From: Sipunculus nudus
Lineage: Eukaryota > Annelida > Sipuncula > Golfingiida > Sipunculidae
Reading direction: 5' to 3'
Assembly: GCA_026874595.1 (NCBI GenBank)
Contig: CM049311.1
Location: forward strand, 13,731,676-13,795,675
DNA length: 64,000 bases
Of this stretch, positions 62,001-64,000 are shown piece by piece. The notes beneath the pieces are model-generated. The model had not been told where the DNA came from, did not search any database, and saw only the letters and a program-made list of their open reading frames with translations. Both the position numbers and the translations under genes were made by a program. Numbering within the stretch: the stretch's first letter is position 1; every line of letters starts with the position of its first letter.

Positions 62001-62819
62001 TTCTATTCTTGTAAAATTCTGATCTTTTTATGTAGATTCTGGCATATTTATGTAAAAATCTGATATATTCATGAAGACATTTTATCTATTCATATAGAAC
62101 TATGTATATTCCATTGATTGTATGACATTATATTATATTATATTATATTATTTTATATTATTATATTATATTATTATATTAAATTATATTATATTTTATT
62201 ATATTATATTATCTATTTAGAGTCTATGCGCCCAGGCTCGAAAGAGAAAATTTAATCGATTGACGAACTAGCAACTTCAGCGGAACACCAACAGGTGACG
62301 CCACCAGTCGAGCTTGAACCATTCGCAGTTGAAAAACTGAAATATCCCAAACACAAAAAGAAAAGAGGTACGTGTGCTGTAATGCCTTGAAATGAAAAAC
62401 TCTTACCTTTATACATGTATGCAGAATTAAGTTATCTTTACGTCGACCTCTGCTCTATTTCTGTAGAATTATGATACATTTACGTAGGATAATTTTCTAT
62501 TCATGTATAATTATGAACTATATATGTTTAAAATTGTCAAATAATAAATAATTCTCAGTTATTTTTAAGTGTTTCAACAGGAGAAAAACATGAACGAAGA
62601 CATTTGAAAATTCAATATTCTTTTTTCTATTTGACATGTTTTTTGCATGAAATGTTAATCGTTTTCCACATTAAACTGTTTGACATAATAAGCCATCACA
62701 TTTCTTAAATTTAATCTGATTAACGAAAGTATTTGTGTTTTGTCATTCTAGGTCTCAGACGACTCCTGTACCGAATTCAGAGAGTATTCCGGAATGAAGA
62801 CGGCTTTCCTGCCTCATGA
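59026..62819 (+). CDS. CBM20 (starch-binding) domain protein, eight exons, disrupted
   Basis: Exons: 59026-59035, 59496-59821, 60327-60512, 60772-60915, 61365-61520, 61770-61916, 62221-62367 and 62752-62819 (stop TGA). Every intron is phase 1. Exon 2 carries a CBM20 fold: VGADTKLGAWD, then PKWVGVARVPAG, FKAVIASKDG and WEEVTDREVAL match the family's LGxWD, W-x-LPAG, YKxV-xxDG and WExxxNR pattern. CBM20 domains bind starch or glycogen chains. The two halves are in different frames: exon 2 is 326 bases, one short of a multiple of three, and the shift falls in a G5 run at 59598-59602. Exons 3-4 are open (KTRIVLPYWRHSMTSKF, YLKIVGHFEVVCGCD) and unassigned. Exons 5-7 are near copies, the first and last with stops. 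The final exon ends RLLYRIQRVFRNEDGFPAS. AATAAA is at 62979. The donor of exon 2 (AAAAAAA|GTTTGT) is weak. A decayed paralogue, a base error in the sequence, or an N-terminal piece of a larger RNF213-type family cannot be told apart here. Confidence 0.6.
60040..60110 (+). repeat. Dispersed TTATTAATCCTTGCAAG repeat
   Basis: TAAGATTAGATAAGATAAC followed by ACTTATTAATCCTTGCAAG and AAATTACACTG matches an arm of the palindrome at 36746-36844. It lies in intron 2 of the CBM20-like gene. The (GATAA)n plus TTATTAATCC layout suggests a retroposon 3' end. Confidence 0.65.
61365..62367 (+). repeat. Tandem triplication of one exon with its intron
   Basis: Exons at 61365-61520 (52 codons), 61770-61916 (49) and 62221-62367 (49) are near-identical, as are their (TATTA)n-rich upstream intron parts and the GTAC(A/G)TGTGCTGTAATGCC donor sides. 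Unit spacing is 405 and 451 bp. Shared residues include EVATSAEHQQVTPPVELEP and a basic end (HKKK). Copy 1 has TAG at 61388-61390 and copy 3 has TAA at 62253-62255; copy 2 is open. All are phase 1-1, so any can be skipped without changing frame. Confidence 0.8.
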
Positions 62820-62892
62820 CATACCGTTTCTCGATATTACAGATTGTTGTAAAATTTAGTTACGTTTAAATACCCTGACCGTACATATAGTG

Positions 62893-62894
<2 letters not shown>

Positions 62895-62949
<55 letters not shown>
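62895..62949. repeat. (TA)n microsatellite in the 3' UTR
   Basis: About 27 TA units between the stop codon and the AATAAA of the CBM20-like gene. Confidence 0.9.
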
Positions 62950-62951
<2 letters not shown>

Positions 62952-62978
62952 CTTTGCCATGTCTGCAAATATTTGTTG

Positions 62979-62984
62979 AATAAA
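62979..62984 (+). terminator. Polyadenylation signal AATAAA
   Basis: AATAAA lies 160 bases after the TGA of the CBM20-like gene and just before a short spacer to the gypsy element. Confidence 0.5.
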
Positions 62985-63044
62985 ATGTTTAAATATCGCT
63001 GAGCTAGTTTGTCTTAAACGAAATCTCTCTGACAGATGATGGAA

Positions 63045-64000
63045 TTAAATCTCCTGTTTTATCGTATTGGAAATACACGTTCCTCTGTTTTCCTCTCTAG
63101 TATTTAATGTACAGTTTTCTCTTTCTCCGCTCTCGTAAAATAATACACAATTCTCTATCACCCTCTCTCGTATAAGTAGTGCACGTAGGTCCAGGACGTA
63201 TTGGTACGTGGTTTTAGTCTCGACGCTAGTATCTCGCTTGGTCCACAGATCCCTAAGAATCCGCATCGGTCCTCTAACGATCCTACCATAGAGCAACTCA
63301 AAGGGTGAGAACCCTGTGTTCTCATGTGGCGCTTCTCGGTACGCAAAAAGCACGGCGCTGAGGTACCGATCCCAGTCTCGTGGTCTTACCTCGCACATCC
63401 GTTTCAACATTAACTTTAACGTGCCATTGAATCTCTCCACCATTCCGTTACACATAGGATGGTAAGGAGTAGTGGTGAGCTGTTTTACAGACAAAACACG
63501 GCTAACTTCTCGCATGAGGTCTGACGAAAATTGTGTTCCCATGTCGGTAAGCACCTCTGACGGCATTCCTATCCGCGCAAAAATATCAACTAGCGCATCA
63601 GCAACAGAGACTGTATCTATGTTCTTTAAAGCAACAGCCTCCGGATATCTAGTGGCATAATCCATAACGGTCAGAATATACCTGTGACCTCTCTCCGACG
63701 CTGGATGGATCGGCCCAACCAGATCCATCGAAATTCTACACCAGGGCTCATCAATTAATGGCATCTGGCCTAACGTAGCTCCAGGCACCTTGCCTTTCGG
63801 TATGGTTTTCTGGCAAATGGGACAGGACTTGCAAAACTCAGCAATGTCATTATACATCCCTTTCCAGAAAAACTGAGTTCTCACGCGGTCTTGCGTTTTG
63901 TCTATGCCCTGATGGCCCGCCATAACCGCTTCGTGGCCCATCCTCATGACGTCGTACCGTAACGTCTGAGGTACCACCACCGAGATCCATCTTGATCTCC
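63045..64000 (-). mobile_element. Ty3/gypsy integrase fragment, cut by window edge
   Basis: The frame is open from 64000 to 63045. Counting from residue 1 at 63980, it has an H2C2 zinc finger (H16, H23, C53, C56) and a DDE core with D86, D146 and E182, exactly 35 residues between the last two, followed by the GTLK and FELLYGR motifs typical of Ty3/gypsy integrase. Integrase inserts the element's cDNA into host DNA. Upstream domains lie beyond the window. Family resemblance ends near residue 266, where the frame runs into a 35-bp repeat, so the C-terminal region is missing or replaced. The catalytic residues look intact, but this 3' end suggests a truncated copy. No LTR was identified. Confidence 0.9.
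63075..63181. repeat. Three ~35-bp units at the end of the integrase frame
   Basis: TACACGTTCCTCTGTTTTCC, TACAGTTTTCTCTTTCTCCG and TACACAATTCTCTATCACCC start three imperfect units of about 35 bp, each with a CTCTCGTA- or CTCTAGTA-like middle. They encode the unrelated last ~40 residues of the integrase frame. Confidence 0.65.

Overview
The window looks like animal nuclear DNA, most likely from a lophotrochozoan and probably a bivalve mollusc. The signs are: strong AT richness; many long (AT)n, (CA)n, (GA)n and poly-C arrays; tandem AGGTCA-rich repeats of a type common in molluscs; tRNA-headed SINEs; small hAT-like and Harbinger-like non-autonomous transposons; a Ty3/gypsy integrase; and short exons with GT-AG introns. 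The species call is an inference; no housekeeping gene or rRNA is present to fix it.

From 1 to about 53 kb the window is gene-poor. Its main contents are: a 328-bp tandem repeat (290-1170); a 31-bp minisatellite (3.8-5.1 kb); a Harbinger-type MITE (9.9 kb); three copies of a hAT-like MITE (10.4, 17.7, 40.2 kb); a larger hAT-like element carrying a nested SINE (27.0-27.8 kb); other SINE-like sequences (16.7-17.0, 51.8 kb, possibly 47.5 kb); a GA-rich complex satellite (18.5-19.6 kb); a 27-bp minisatellite (42.3-43.3 kb); a degenerate hammerhead-ribozyme-like fold on the minus strand (43.6 kb) between two (AT)n arrays; and a 113-bp tandem duplication (44.3 kb). GC-richer islands stand in the AT-rich background and may be regulatory or isolated exons. 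One (32.96-34.86 kb, minus) can be read as a three-exon gene, with low confidence.

From 53.8 to 63 kb there is a compact gene neighbourhood. A promoter-like segment at 58.75-58.92 kb (ATGGCGGC, an inverted CCAAT box and a CRE) lies between two head-to-head genes. Leftward is a small four-exon gene (about 106 codons, all introns phase 0) whose last intron holds a 186-bp satellite. Rightward is an eight-exon gene, all introns phase 1, whose second exon encodes a CBM20 (starch-binding) fold. That gene has a one-base frameshift in a G run and a tandemly triplicated exon in which two of three copies carry stops. A 77-90 bp part of the promoter is repeated in inverted orientation at 53.81 kb.

The right edge (63.0-64.0 kb, minus) is the 3' part of a Ty3/gypsy integrase ORF that runs off the window. 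Most exon models rest on splice-site and phase consistency read by eye and need transcript support.
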